Positions 24,237-36,090 are shown, numbered from the stretch's first letter. The stretch is DNA of 64,000 bases from Argentina anserina (GCF_933775445.1 NC_065877.1:33926694-33990693), one strand, 5' to 3'. The notes: a model not told the origin generated them from the sequence alone. Made by a program: numbers and translations.

Positions 24237-25734
24237 AGAGTGAAGTTTTGTGGAGGCTTAACTGTTCTATTGTTGGTACCCGCTTGACCAACACTCAGTT
24301 GAAAAGAAGATATAGCATTGGCTGGATCCTGCATCCATGAACTCAGTACTCCACCTTTGCAGCAGTTGGCAACTTGCTTATTGTATGGAGTTCCAGGGAG
24401 TAGATCAACAATGGTTGGTTTCCTTTTACAGCAATGAGGGGGAAATGTCTTAAATCTTGAACAGTCCCCTTGCTCGGTAGCTTGTCCTCCTACCATGTCC
24501 CAAATTACCTCCTTCTTCATCCATGTCCATCCTAGAGACCAGCCGGGTGCTTGTATGTGTCGATACTGCTGGTAATTATACATGGTAACCACGGCCTGTT
24601 TATCATTAGTGTGTCCCTGGTTAGATGTTTACCTCATTCTTCCAAATGATTCACCTACGTGCCCCATCTTTTAATAGATAACCATCAAACTTGCAAGTTG
24701 CAACTTACAGTACTTAAAAATATAAGTTCCATTAGCTCCAAACTGAAAATTGTACTTACAACATAGCCATCAGGGGTCCAATTTTTAATATCCCACTTAA
24801 TTGTGATGTTGCCATTGGGATCAAGAGGATCATATGCATCTGGAAATAAACAAGGAGAGAAACAATGAGTACTGAGGATGTAATCTCAAATGAGAAGTTT
24901 TGAAAGTTAACCGCACCAGAGTTAGCTTATCTGACAAAAAACTCTAACTGGTATTAAGCTTCGTTCTTGCTATACTTCACCAAGAGACTGATGAAACAAG
25001 CTAGGTTCTTTGGTCTGAAATTAGATCAAGGACCCAGCTATTTCCTTGACACATATGAAATGCACAATCTTTAAAACAGCATGAAAAGCAATCCAACTAT
25101 AAATAAGACTCGAAAGGTCAAAACACAGACTAGAGGGCCCTGCTGATTTTGTGATTTACAATGATATCAAAACGGGCACAAGCTCGGATTCTCTTCTCGT
25201 TCTTGGTAAACAAGATAGCAACTACAGCCAGCCCTTTCATTTCAAACTGTTCAGAAATCAGAACTAATGTAAAATGCAGACTAGACTATATTCTGCACAA
25301 GAAATGAAAATTGTTGAGCTCAACAACACTTTAACTCAAACAACACCGAAACTTCAAACAATTTAAATTCTTTTGGTTGCGACTACTGACCAAGGATTAT
25401 CAATTCTTGAACGCTATACCAGAGAAGTGATAAAATCAAGGGACACTGAAAGATTGAACCTTTTTGTCAGTCCCCATTTCATCATTTTTCAGACTCAATC
25501 CCCTAGACCTCACCAACCCTCGCAACAAACCCAATTCACCAAAATGACCACATTTAGGCAAAAAAACCCGTAAGGAGAACAAAAAACCTTACAAATATAC
25601 TAACTTTACAAAGATTGAAGCATTGAACGAGGAAGAGGAGGACAGAGGCAACCTGTTGAGCTGAAGCTGAAGCAGCAAACCCCAAAAACAAGGACAGTGG
25701 CAAAGCTGGTGAAGTTGGACGACAGAAACCCCAT

Positions 25735-26905
25735 TGTTGCTGTTAGATTGTCGAATGTCTGTGGTCTGTGATCAACTTTTGGGGTACCATAACCAGTTTA
25801 ACCACAAACAGAAACAAGCAAGAAACAGATGAAGAAAGAGAGTGAAAAGAAACTAGTACTTGGAAACTGGTTCAGTGTTTGCCTCATACTAGCTCTTTGC
25901 TTGCCAAGTGCCATAATCAGATAGAACTAATACAAATAATAGTATTTTGGTCTTCTACAATAAATCATAGCGTCTCGGACTAAAATATGCGTTACAGTTG
26001 TTCAAGCTTCTTCATCACACTTCACACTCACTCTGAAACCGGAAAACGGTGTACGTAACTATTCACAGCCTCACACCATGTTTCTTTTCACATTTTCGGA
26101 AACCATACTAATAATAAAGCAATAATTTCACCTATCTCTTGTGTCAGTCCAATGTATTCAATATTCTCTATAGTAATATGATTCTTAGAAATAAATATTA
26201 ATTAAAAAATATAACACTATCTAAAGAGGTAAAGAATATACTTTAGTTCAACTATACCAATTTGTAAAGTAGATTAATTCGTTACAGAGGCTAGTAGTTT
26301 TGACACATAAATAGAGTAGTCTCAAGCTACTTTGCGTCCAATTTTGACAATTAAATTGGTATGTGATACTATAATGATTTGGTCGTACATTATTTGTTCT
26401 AATCTATAGCTTAATTTAGATTAAGAGCGACTAATCTAAAGTGACTATAACCATAACAACGATTTTGCAACAATTTTTTCCAACTTAAATCAAATGATTG
26501 TTACTCACAACCTGGCTCAATTATAACTATACTTAATAGTATGGTAAAAGAGACAAAATTGCAGATCATGTGTAATGTAATGTAGTATATATAGCAAAGT
26601 TGTGAAGCAGCGCCTTGAAAAAGAAGAAAGGGAAGAAGGCAAGCCACCTGCTCGGAGCCGCCCAAAAGAACAGTCAGCGATTTGACTTCCCTCCTCCAAT
26701 TCCAACCAAATTTCGATTTCCCAATTAAAAATATGCTCTAGTCCTCCTCTTCTTCTTCTTCTTCTTCAACCCCTTAAACCATTTCCAAACCCAATTACTT
26801 TCTCCTCAAGAATCCCCTTCTCCCATTATTTGGGACTATTCAAGAATGCATTTTTAGTCTCCCATATTCTTCATTTGCCCTCATTCATCTTCCATTTTCA
26901 CGAAG
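25735..26905. other. intergenic between divergent COBRA and carrier genes
   Basis: A 1.2-kb stretch between two divergently transcribed genes. It is AT-rich, with a CTT microsatellite near 26747-26765 in the probable 5' UTR of the carrier gene. No coding region is recognised. Confidence 0.5.
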
Positions 26906-29093
26906 ATGGCTGCTGCATCCGAAGCTGGCGCCCAACCCATTGGCCACACCGAGATTAATTGGGACAAGTATGCTTCTTTATCTGTTTCTATCTTCAATTC
27001 CAAAGTTCCCATTTTTATTGAATTGTATTGGGTTTAATGTGTAATCTTGAATTAGTTGAAGGATTAAGGGTGTTTATGAAATTGGGTTTGTGTTTGATTT
27101 GGAGTTGGGTTCTTGAATTTATTGAGTTTTGGGTGTTTAAGTGTTTAACAGAGTTTTTGTGCTAATGTTGGATCAGTTTGTGGGATTGGGAAAGTTGAGT
27201 TTGTGTGGAATATGGGATTTGGGTGATTGATTGATTGAGTGTTTTGTATTCCAAATTTATGATGCAGGCTAGATAAGACTAAATTTTATGTGGTTGGAGC
27301 TGGATTGTTTACAGGGGTCACAGTGGCACTGTACCCAGTTTCTGTTGTGAAAACCAGGCTGCAAGTTGCTACAAGGGAATCTGTAGAGAAGAATGCATTG
27401 TCTGTAATCAAAGGCATTTGGAAAGCTGATGGTGTTCCTGGTTTGTATAGAGGGTTCGGCACGGTTATAACTGGGGCTGTTCCGACTAGGGTTATATTCA
27501 TGACTGCTCTCGAGACCACAAAGGTGGCTGCTTTCAAGTTAGTTGAGCCATTCAAGTTTTCTGAACCGACACAGGCTGCTTTGGCTAATGGACTGGCTGG
27601 GATGACCGCGTCGCTTTTCTCTCAGACCATCTTTGTCCCTATTGATGTGGTAAATGCTAGTTTGGTCTCTTGGAATGTGGTTTGTGTGAGTTTTGTGTCC
27701 GGGGTCTGAGATGCTTAGTTTTGTTTGGTGGGTTTTGTGTAGGTTAGTCAACGATTAATGGTGCAAGGCTATTCAGGGCATGCAAGGTACACTGGGGGGA
27801 TGGACGTTGCTCGTCAGATACTGAAGACCGATAGCATCAGGGGATTTTATAGAGGATTTGGACTTTCTATTATGACCTACTCTCCATCCAGTGCTGTATG
27901 GTGGGCTAGTTATGGTTCAAGCCAGCGCCTAATCTGGAGGTGAGATGCGATAATATGTTATCTGTTGAATAATTTTGCTGGAAGAACTCGTCTCTCTTAA
28001 ATGAACATAATTCCTCAGTCAATATATATTGGATATAGGAGTATGCGGAGTTCACATATTGTAAGATTAGAATTTACAATGGCCATTCTATTATAATCTC
28101 AAGCATTAAAATATTATGTTAAGGATATGAACTCATTGTCATAAAGGTTTACAATTGAATTGTCACTTTGATTTGCAATTTGGAGAACATTTTGGAACAT
28201 GAAAATTATGCTGGGGTAGTAATCATCATGCATTCTGACTTTGTTGGTTGTTAACTTGTTAGGCCTATCATTTTAAGCTGATTCCTTTGATTTGGTTTAA
28301 TGGAGCCAATTTCTTTTAGGCATAGGAAAAAGTTAACTCGTTTGAAAAAGTTAACCTTTCCAACCAATTTCTTTATTGCGTAATTTTATTTTCTTAATAA
28401 TTTTTTTATCTCACTTTGCATTTCCTATTCGTTGAGCAGTTTCTTAAACCATGCCTCAGACGAAGCTCCCCCTAGCGTGGGAAAAATAATGTCTGTTCAA
28501 GCTACTGGTGGGATTATTGCGGGTGCAACAGCTTCCTTCATAACAACCCCTTTAGACACAATCAAGACACGCTTACAGGTATTTGTATAATCAGTTGTTA
28601 TATGTGGTTACCCTGCAGTTGCTCTTCTGAGATAGAAGGAATTATTTTGAGTTGTCTTCTCATTATTGTTGCTGCATTATAGGTTGGACATGAAAAGAGA
28701 CCTACTACAAGTGAAGTTGTTAAAAGCTTAGTTAGAGATGATGGTTGGAAAGGTTTCTACAGAGGATTAGGTCCAAGATTTTTCAGCATGTCTGCATGGG
28801 GCACGTCAATGATATTGGCTTATGAATACCTGAGTACGAACTCTTGCCTATAATGTTGCCTTAGTAAACATTTGGGTCGTCTTCTCAAGATATTTCTGTT
28901 GAATCATGTTTATGTGAAATGGTTTAACTTCTAAGTTCATTATATATCTAACATATAGTCTAGGGAGGAAGGAAAATTCTGGAAATATCAACTTGTTATT
29001 TGGCTTCTTAAGCATGATTTATGGAAGCATATTTCATATCCTGATGTTTGTTTCCTTGTTCTTTCAGAGCGAGTATGTGCAAAAGATGAATAG
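26906..29093 (+). CDS. mitochondrial carrier protein, SLC25A44-like
   Basis: Mitochondrial carrier family members exchange metabolites across the inner mitochondrial membrane. The animal SLC25A44 relative carries branched-chain amino acids; the plant substrate is not known to me. Six exons, 26906-26967, 27268-27649, 27743-27939, 28440-28578, 28683-28833 and 29068-29093, join in frame to 318 residues with GT-AG introns. The three carrier repeats each show a signature: YPVSVVKTRLQ (43-53), PIDVVSQRL (145-153) and TPLDTIKTRLQ (250-260). The first has Ser where most carriers have Asp/Glu. Each repeat also has the GFYRGFG or GLYRGFG type motif. The length and the GYSGHARYTGG segment fit the SLC25A44 subgroup. 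The last exon codes only eight residues. The gene is convergent with the methyltransferase-like gene and looks intact. Confidence 0.9.
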
Positions 29094-29694
29094 ATGTCAA
29101 TCTTGTCGACAACTTTTTCTTGGGACTATTTTTGGTTCCCGGGCTGGCTAGTAATTAGCAATCAGAATACTGTTACTTTAATTTTGAAGACAGATTCGAG
29201 ATTTCTCAATATTCATTATGGTACTGACTTTCAGGGAGACCTTGTAATTCTTTGAAGAATTTTACGTAGATCCTTATATTGCCTGTAGGATCAATGAACT
29301 GATTTGAGCTCAGCGACCCACATTTTTTTCTTCTGTATCAAGTGTATCTGAGCAAGAAATTTTGACTACTGATATAGTTAGTTCATAATGAAAATGTTTG
29401 AATAAGTTCATAATGGATGATGTTCGACATTTATAGCTCAGATATTTGATTCATGCTGTCATCAGTGTATCTACATTACTTTGTAAAAATTTAGTTTCTG
29501 TACCATAAATCCACCAAATTATGTAAATGGGTTTTGGACAAGTCTTGGTTACGAGTTAGATATATATGAAGATGAAATATATTAGATCTGACTGCATAAT
29601 CAGTGGGAAGCAGTTTGTTGCACCAATACATGAATAGATCACCTCAACATACCATTTACACTCATGGCTTTATAGACTTGTTAGTCTGCTATTC
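29094..29694. other. intergenic between convergent genes
   Basis: This contains the 3' UTRs of the carrier gene and of the methyltransferase-like gene on the other strand. Nothing else is recognised. Confidence 0.5.
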
Positions 29695-31098
29695 TTAACT
29701 TCTAACAGGCTTCTCCATTACAGCTGAGAAGAAGAGCTCATCTCCAAGCTTATCATTCTTGGGGACTACCCTCCATAGTAGCGGCTTGTACCTTAGCCTA
29801 TTAAACTCCTCCAAATACAGTTTCATATCCTCTTTATGACAGAAGAACCTGTCTATCCAGAGAAGACATTTTGGCCGAAGGACGTGATCCCAATCAAACT
29901 GAACAAACTGATGAAGCTCAATTCCTATCCAGCCATCCAAGAACAAAGTGGAATGTATAATGTCGAGTGTATTGTCAAAGAAAGGCAATCTTGAGCCAAT
30001 TGAAGTGTAAAGAGGAAGGAGGCCTCGTAAGGCTATGACCTCATTGAAAGGAGCACCTAAGTTTAGGGTACTTGATGCAATGGTGACATTTTTCTCCCTC
30101 ATCACAGCAGCAAAAGTACCGGTTGTAGGGCTAAAGTCTAGGCCGATTCTTATCTCCCCCGGCTTTAAGCTGAGGACTTCATCAATGGTGAACTCTGCTG
30201 ATACAGCCTCATTCGTTGGAACATCCCACCCCCGCTGTGAAATATTGAAACAGCTTGAACACTTGAAGAACCCTCTTCTATCTGCAGTTTCTATGGAAAC
30301 AAGGCAAGAGTAGTGTTTGCATTTATAGTTGTTCCACAAGATGTTGGCATCACTAGGTTGAGTCCAGAGAGCGGAGTTTGCAGGAACCGGCTTAGTGTAG
30401 TGTGGAGGTGATTTTGTGAAGCATCTCTTCTTGGCAATGGATCACAGCCGTGAACTATAAGCTTCTGAGCTATTTGCCAATCATCTGGACATGTACTGTG
30501 AACCTTGTAACTCATAAACCGGTCCAAGTTGGAAGCCATTTTCGCACAAGCGAATCCAACTGATAGAGTAAGTGCCTCCACCCCTAGGAAGTTTTTATTC
30601 CCAACCAGCCTGTTTGGTTTAGGTGAAATGTAACTAAAAATCTCACCTGATTTGAATACATGCCCGCTCATGAACTGTTCTTCGGCTCCATCTTCTTCAG
30701 GATCACTGAAGTTTTCGTCCACATGGCTTAGTTCATCATTAGCAGAGGGAGAATTCCTATTGCTCTCTGCTAAGCTAACAGCAATTTTGTCCAAAGAAAT
30801 GGCAATGTGAAGTATCTGCTCTGAAAACTTTGCGATCGCTTTCGATTCTTCAGTTTCATTATGCAGCTGCTCCAGTAAATGACCCAGTTGAATCTGCAAA
30901 TAAGAGATTTCGCTATGCAATGAAACAGGTAAATTGATCATGGGAGATAGAGATACTGGAGTTAGTAGCAAAGATTGAGTGTGGATACGATACTTTGAAG
31001 CCGAAAATGAGAACTGTAAGGGGGCTGACAAGGAGAATTAGCACAAAACATACTGAAAAGAAGGCATCTAAACGGCTTAGAGCTCTTTCCTTCTGCAT
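29695..31098 (-). pseudogene. At1g29790-like SAM methyltransferase family gene, frameshifted
   Basis: The protein resembles the plant family of putative membrane-anchored methyltransferases typified by At1g29790. Visible parts are an N-terminal start MQKERALSRLDAFF with a membrane anchor, the block SYKVHSTCPDDWQIAQKLI before GCDPLPRR, and the Rossmann-type region beginning IRIGLD through LNLGAPFNE and LPFFDNTLDIIH to the end KPVRS. A 100-nt GT-AG intron (30993-30894) would join the N-terminal exon in frame. After PLPRR the frame shifts by one base near 30425-30432, where AGAAGAGATGC stands in place of the expected AGAAGAAGATGC. The downstream part is then open to the stop at 29695. The glycine-rich SAM loop, usually D(I/V)GGGTGTF or similar, reads DFSPTTGTF, so SAM binding is doubtful. 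It is either a recent pseudogene or carries a one-base sequence error. Confidence 0.75.
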
Positions 31099-31604
31099 TT
31101 CTAAGTTCGCTTGTTATCTTCCTTGAACTTCTTTGGGAAAATGACAGAACCATTTGAACGTCGATTTAGTCTTGACGCTCTCGACTAGAACATCAGTGAA
31201 GTTAGGGTCTCTTAGTATTCTATTGAACATCTTTCATCTTCACTGGGTCTCTAGCATACTTTGCTTGGAACTGAAGTTAAACCTCCAGAATCTTGATCTA
31301 TGATATCATTAAACTAAAACTTTGTCAATCCTACCTGGCAACAATTTGCCATTTTCAAATTCAAGTTGTAAAGATGCATACCAAACTGGCAACAATCTGG
31401 AGAAGACTTGTGCAGATTTCCACGAGACTAAAACAAGAGCTTCTTCCCAATAGAAACATATATTGAACTCCACTAAAAAATAAACACATAAACAACATTT
31501 TCAGAGTGCACAGGCACTAGAACAAAATTGACGAGTAAACATTAAACGAAAGCACTTGTGCTACAAGCTATCAAATTCTTCAAGATCTTCGTGGTTGAAG
31601 ACGG

Positions 31605-32390
31605 TTAATTCTCATTCCGTCCAAAATGCGACTGGTAGTACATTGAGGCACCTATGACGCCCTCATCCTTCTCCTCCTCCTCATCCTCTTCATCATCATC
31701 ATCCTCATCATCTCTAGTTGCCTCTGCATGTTCCGTTAGCGAAGCAGAGAGCGCCGAATCACCAGCCTTGTCTTCCTTCTCACTCGCACCCTTCATCAAT
31801 TTACCTGCATTCATCTGTTCTACTACAAATTTCAGCCTATAGCATTCACAATTTCATCCACTTACACACACTAACAAAAACCTCAAAAACCAAACAGATT
31901 GATTAAGTTACTTACAGCTCGTAGCAGAGTCCTCCTATCCCTCTCCCTCGCATTCTTAATCGCCTGAAACAAATCCAAAAACCACACACATCAGTAAAGA
32001 ACTGAAACCAAACCAAACCAGACCTCCTGAAGCTCCTTCTGCTCGGCTTCAACCTCGACCGGGTCTTTCCCGACAATCCGCTCGTTTCGAGAACAACACT
32101 TGGCGCAGACACCGTGTTCCTTGGCGCAAGGCTGACAGAGCTTGTGGTGGGACTGTCGGACGTTGCGTTTGGTACAACGTTGGCACTTGGTCTGTTCCGT
32201 TAGTGTTGTACTTTCCGTACTTGCGCTTCCACTCGATCTGTTACTTGCACCGTTGGCACACGCCGGTGATCTCCGACAGCGGCCCGAACCGGCCGCGGAC
32301 CTCGGTCTCGTTTATTTTGACGCCGGCGTTGGGCTTCCATGCGTACTTGTTCTTGTGCCGGGATCATCATGATCTGCTGGCTGATCAGAA
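31605..32390 (-). pseudogene. C9orf85/DUF2039-like zinc-ribbon gene, damaged 5' exon
   Basis: Homologues are small conserved eukaryotic proteins of unknown function with several CxxC pairs. On the minus strand, exon 1 (about 32390-32024) codes HKNKYAWKPNAGVKINETEV, GVCQRCK and KCQRCTKRNVRQSHHKLCQ plus VCAKCCSRNERIVGKDPVEVE. Exon 2 (31963-31916) codes AIKNARERDRRTLLRA. Exon 3 (31814-31605) codes MNAGKLMKGASEKE and an acidic Asp/Glu tail. The splice sites look good. Exon 1 has an in-frame TAA right after GVCQRCK (32243-32241), a frameshift near 32203-32208 before KCQRC, and no ATG in frame with HKNKYAW. The gene therefore cannot make the normal protein. The family assignment rests on motif order and is fairly secure. 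Confidence 0.72.
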
Positions 32391-33239
32391 ATTCGTTAGT
32401 CCGAAAAACAGAGTAATGGCAATTTTAGGGTTCAACATGGTTTTGGGATCGGGTTTCTCCGACCCGAGTGAGCCTTGGGCTTTTGGTTAGGGTGACCCAA
32501 AAGTGTGGGTCAGCCCAAGTAATTTCTCAAAGCTTGATCAATTGATTGCTCATTTGCTCTGAAATCTGATGAAAATCTAGAAATTAGAACTAGTACTATG
32601 AAGCAGATATGCAAAGCGCTCCTGGTCTTCCCAGGACTAGCATAAGCTTTAAACAATGGCATGTCAGTGTTGGATGTGATCAATTACAAGAGGTGACCTA
32701 AAACTCCAATCCAACAACAGCATTCGAATGCAGACTTGTTCCGAATAGAACTCGAGCTCTCAAATCTGAAAGCTGATCGGTACAACTTGTCGAAACATAA
32801 ACTCAGTCAGTCGGAGACCTTAGCAGATAGCTGGAATGCATAGTGACTGCCTGAGACAATGCGAAGTTTCCAATTTTGACTCGAAAGGAACTGGATCCCA
32901 CTTCTCAACTCCTAGTTTATATAAAGGACATGAAAGGAACAGATGGTAAATTTAGCTAGATTTAATGTTTAAACACTGTCTGGAATAACATATATGGCTA
33001 CAGCCAAGAGTAACAACCATAGGACTAAAGTACTCATTCCAAGAGAAATTTTAATGCGTCATTCAGAATGAACATTCACAGAAACAAAAGTACAGGAGAT
33101 TGAGCAATGATCTAATCAGGAGATTTCATATATTAGCAAACCAGCTTTCGGATGCAGAGAGCAATCTTCTTCATTTTTGGTTCTTAAATTTTCACAGCTC
33201 AAGTCCGCACTCCCTGTGGTGATGTGCCATAGCATCTAG
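32391..33239. other. intergenic, nothing recognised
   Basis: About 850 bases between the DUF2039-like and F-box relics. I see no open frame of note, no repeat and no element ends. Confidence 0.45.
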
Positions 33240-34402
33240 CTACACAGAGAGTAGAGTTTCCCCATACACCATTGCATCACATTTAGTCATTAGCCATGGA
33301 ATCTTACACCGGCCACTACAGACAGGCTTCTCTTCTCTGTGACATTCAATTCTGACCAACTCCTTGTCACCGAGGGAGACCAACACTGCACCCCCTTCTG
33401 TAACAGAAACAAAACTGCAACCAAATTCTGAAGAAAGAACATCTGGTATATCATGCACCCTGAAATGAAACAATTTAACCCATGATTCAGGGACCCCATA
33501 CTCTTTCATCTCCCAAAATTCAGCGTATCCATGTTGATTACGAGACCATACACAAAAGCCTCCTCCTATGAGAACCTGGGTACCTACCCATCGTTGCAGA
33601 GCTGTTTCTGCCATCAGAGCAAGAGGCAATGGCAATTGTCGGAACTCCTCCTCTACCAAAATGAAAGCATGGAGAGCTTGTTTCGAAACTCCATATCTGA
33701 CGACCCCGTGACATGCTCCATTTGAAACTAAAAGAGGCCTGCTTTCATGTGGGAATGACGAGTGAGGAGCTCCAATAATTTTCCATGAGTTATCCTTGGT
33801 TAAAAATATGTGCGCTGCAAAAATTTTGGGTTCAAAGAAAACAAGTTTGTACTCATCAGTGGCCATGACATGACCAAAACCACAAGATACCGTTACCGAG
33901 ATTCCATTTGCTCCCGATTCAGGGAACTCTGGTCCAGGTATTTTGTGAAAGAATCCAGCCGATGGATTCCACAGGGACAAACTCGAGAATGAGCTGTCTA
34001 ATCTCTCGCCTAGAACCACCAAACCGTTGCATGAGGCAAAATGGCAAATACAGTTTCACATTCCAGCTCCAATGGGATGGTGAGATTTTGTGCCAACGAA
34101 TTTTCACTGAAACAAGGCTTGTCCTAGTTTCCTAAGCACTCGATTCGAGTGGGCTCCCATTCCAATCTAGAACAATGATAGTAAGGGTGAACGGACAGGA
34201 GGATCCTCCGACTGAGGGTTCCAGCCTGTGATGCAAGTTGAAAAGTGGATTTGGCAAACTGGAGATCAGAGATGATAATAGAACGCCATCGTTTCGAGAC
34301 ACAACTGAACCGGATCAAATATTTGACAGGCAACCGGCATAGAATCTTGAGAACAACATCTTCGGGGAGGTCTACAACCACCACCTCCGCCTCTTCCGAC
34401 AT
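33240..34402 (-). pseudogene. F-box protein gene with F-box-associated domain, disrupted
   Basis: F-box proteins recruit substrates to SCF ubiquitin ligases by binding SKP1. The start MSEEAEVVVVDLPEDVV begins a typical F-box (LPEDVVLKILCRLPVKYLIRF, CVSKRWRSII) at about residues 10-50. The C-terminal part (34022-33240) has FBA-type features such as LSLWNPSAGFFHKIP and VWSRNQHGYAEFWEMKEYG. Two breaks separate the halves: an in-frame TAG at 34126-34124 and a one-base loss in a T run (plus-strand AAAA at 34038-34041), which throws CNGLVVLGER out of frame with CETVFAI. As written it is a pseudogene. The second half alone would lack the F-box. Plant F-box families often contain such relics. Confidence 0.75.
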
Positions 34403-35408
34403 TTAACGCTTTGATTTTCCGACCGTTCTAAATGAAAACATATCCAATTTCACTGCAATGTATATCGGACTAATATGCTTTCTGATACAGACCCAATAAT
34501 TAAACACGGATGCCCAGCATGTATCAACTAACACGTTGCTATATAAGTGATCAACAACAAAGTATGAGCACGATCAACCCAAGCGGTTTGAACCAGTTTG
34601 GATATTTCTACGTAAGACCCAACAAAGAACAAGGAACAATAAGCAGAATATGTAACATTTGAACAAAGAAGTACCTTGCTTGATGAGCTTTGGGCCAGGA
34701 GGCTGGTACGAGGAACGACGACGACGACGCATTGTGATCTGTGAAGAGATGAAGCTGCCGGAGGTGAAGAGAGAACAGTGAGAGCTGAATTTGGGTCTGG
34801 GGGGTTGGGAGAATTTATGATTCACTAGCTAACTCATATTTCGGGTTTGGGCTTAGCCCCGAGTTCGAGATCTCGTTTAGATACACCGTCGACACGACAG
34901 TTTAGATTTTCAAAGGACCCAAGTAACTCAAAAGTCAAAATTAACTACGGCGTGAAGAGTTGTTCTTATGGCCTCGTTTAATTCGTGAATATCAGAAGAA
35001 GATAGAGAGGCCTCGTTTAAAGCTTGACTCCTCGTGTTCCTTCCAAGTGATTAATTCAAGTTCATCCACAAACCTCAACGTATGGGATTCCCGGTACATA
35101 TATTGTGTTCAACTCTATAGGTTTGTGCGTAGTTTAAACATTAGTGTTATATATAAGTTACCTCAAACCATACAAAGTTCCTAATTGGTGACTTGAGAAT
35201 AAGTTTCTTGTGTGGATCATCTTCTCTCTATTAGCTGCTGATGCATATCATGCAAGGATTGCCAGGTAAGAAACAAACCATTTTTCTGTTTATTAGATAT
35301 GCTATTCGATCATTACAGATTTACAGGTAATTAGTTTTCTTGCTTCAATCTTCGATTTGCAGTTTAGATTGAAATTGAGTTTGCATCTTTACAGGCAGTG
35401 ACGCGGCA
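34403..35408. other. intergenic with one short possible exon
   Basis: On the minus strand at 34732-34676 a short frame MRRRRRSSYQPPGPKLIKQ is followed by GTAC and could be a first exon of something unrecognised. No downstream partner was found. The rest holds nothing I can support. Confidence 0.3.
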
Positions 35409-36090
35409 ATGATGACGATTGGCTCTGGAGACATACCTTCTATTGTTCAACTCAATGTTGGAGGAAAAAAAATTTAGCACTAGTATTGACACCCTGACTC
35501 AACGTGAGCCTGATTCGATGCTGGCTTCGATGTTCAGTGGACGGCACAACTTGTGTCGAGATGCTAAAGGTTATGTGTTCATTGATCGGGACGGCGAGCA
35601 TTTCCGGCACATGCTTTATTGGTTAAGAGATGGAGATGTTCCGAAACTTGACAACTCCATGTTTTCTGAACTGCCAAAGGAGGCACAATACTATCAAGTA
35701 TCAACTACTTGGTTTGATGGAGGCAATTCATGACGTTCTGAAAAGTAGCCGAAGGAGAAGAAGTGTCGTGATCTAACGCGTAATGATATTATTAAGTTGA
35801 TGCAGTCAGGGGACTACAGAGGGCTGCCTAGAAGTGGCTTGAAGTTTGGAAATTTTGATATTTCTTGCCTTGATCTCTCCGGGATGGACATGTCAGGTGT
35901 AAAATTCAATTATTCTTGTATGAGAAATATGTGTTTCTCGAATGCTCATCTCATAAAAGCCACCTTTAACAATGTGGATGCTCAGGGATGCAAAGTTGCA
36001 GGGTTGTAAATTCAGGGGAGCAAACTTGAAGGGAGCTTCAATCCAAGGTGCAAATATTGAGGGCATCTGTGATAACCCGTGTTTGATTGT
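35409..36090 (+). pseudogene. FIP2-like BTB/POZ pentapeptide-repeat gene relic
   Basis: FIP2-type proteins join an N-terminal BTB (potassium-channel tetramerisation-like) domain to pentapeptide repeats; the Arabidopsis one interacts with formin AFH1. Here MTIGSGDIPSIVQLNVGGKK, then FSTSIDTLTQREPDSMLASM, GYVFIDRDGEHFRHML and WLRDGDVPKL match the BTB half. KFGNFDISCLDLSGMDMSG and FSNAHLIKATFNNVDAQG match the pentapeptide start. Breaks are numerous: one extra A in the run at 35464-35471 creating TAG, a seven-base duplication (TATCAAGTATCAA near 35690-35705) after AQYYQ, a further frameshift near 35760, a stop near 36007, and loss of most of the pentapeptide repeats after GANIEG. It is a clear pseudogene. 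Confidence 0.82.

Larger units (their letters stand above)
9385..25734 (-). pseudogene. COBL: COBRA-like gene split by a nested retrotransposon
   Basis: COBRA proteins are GPI-anchored extracellular proteins that guide cellulose deposition and oriented cell expansion. On the minus strand I place exons 25734-25653 (signal peptide), 24839-24760, 24595-24232, interrupted, resuming at 10601-10509, then 10411-10253, 10138-9867 and 9677-9385. Hallmarks are AYDPLDPNGNITIKWD, the QYRHIQAPGW segment, DLLPGTPYN, CTRHMCPIRVHWHV, the GWAFPRR and CVMPPP motifs, and a hydrophobic GPI tail after LPNAGS. Counting the target duplication once, the coding sequence runs NFTLD then GPGPGYTCG straight across the insertion, so an intact exon was hit. 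Exon 4 is 159 nt where frame needs 160. The lost base falls near 10372-10378 and shifts the frame after TYSQF. The insertion and the frameshift together make a functional product unlikely. Without them the protein would be about 447 residues, normal for the family. Confidence 0.9.

Noticed and set aside
29695..36090. Explaining all lesions by poor base calling
   Set aside because: Long frames elsewhere (about 900 codons twice and 1493 codons once) are clean, and the FIP2-like relic has a 7-base duplication and lost repeats that base errors would not give. Single-base cases could still be errors.
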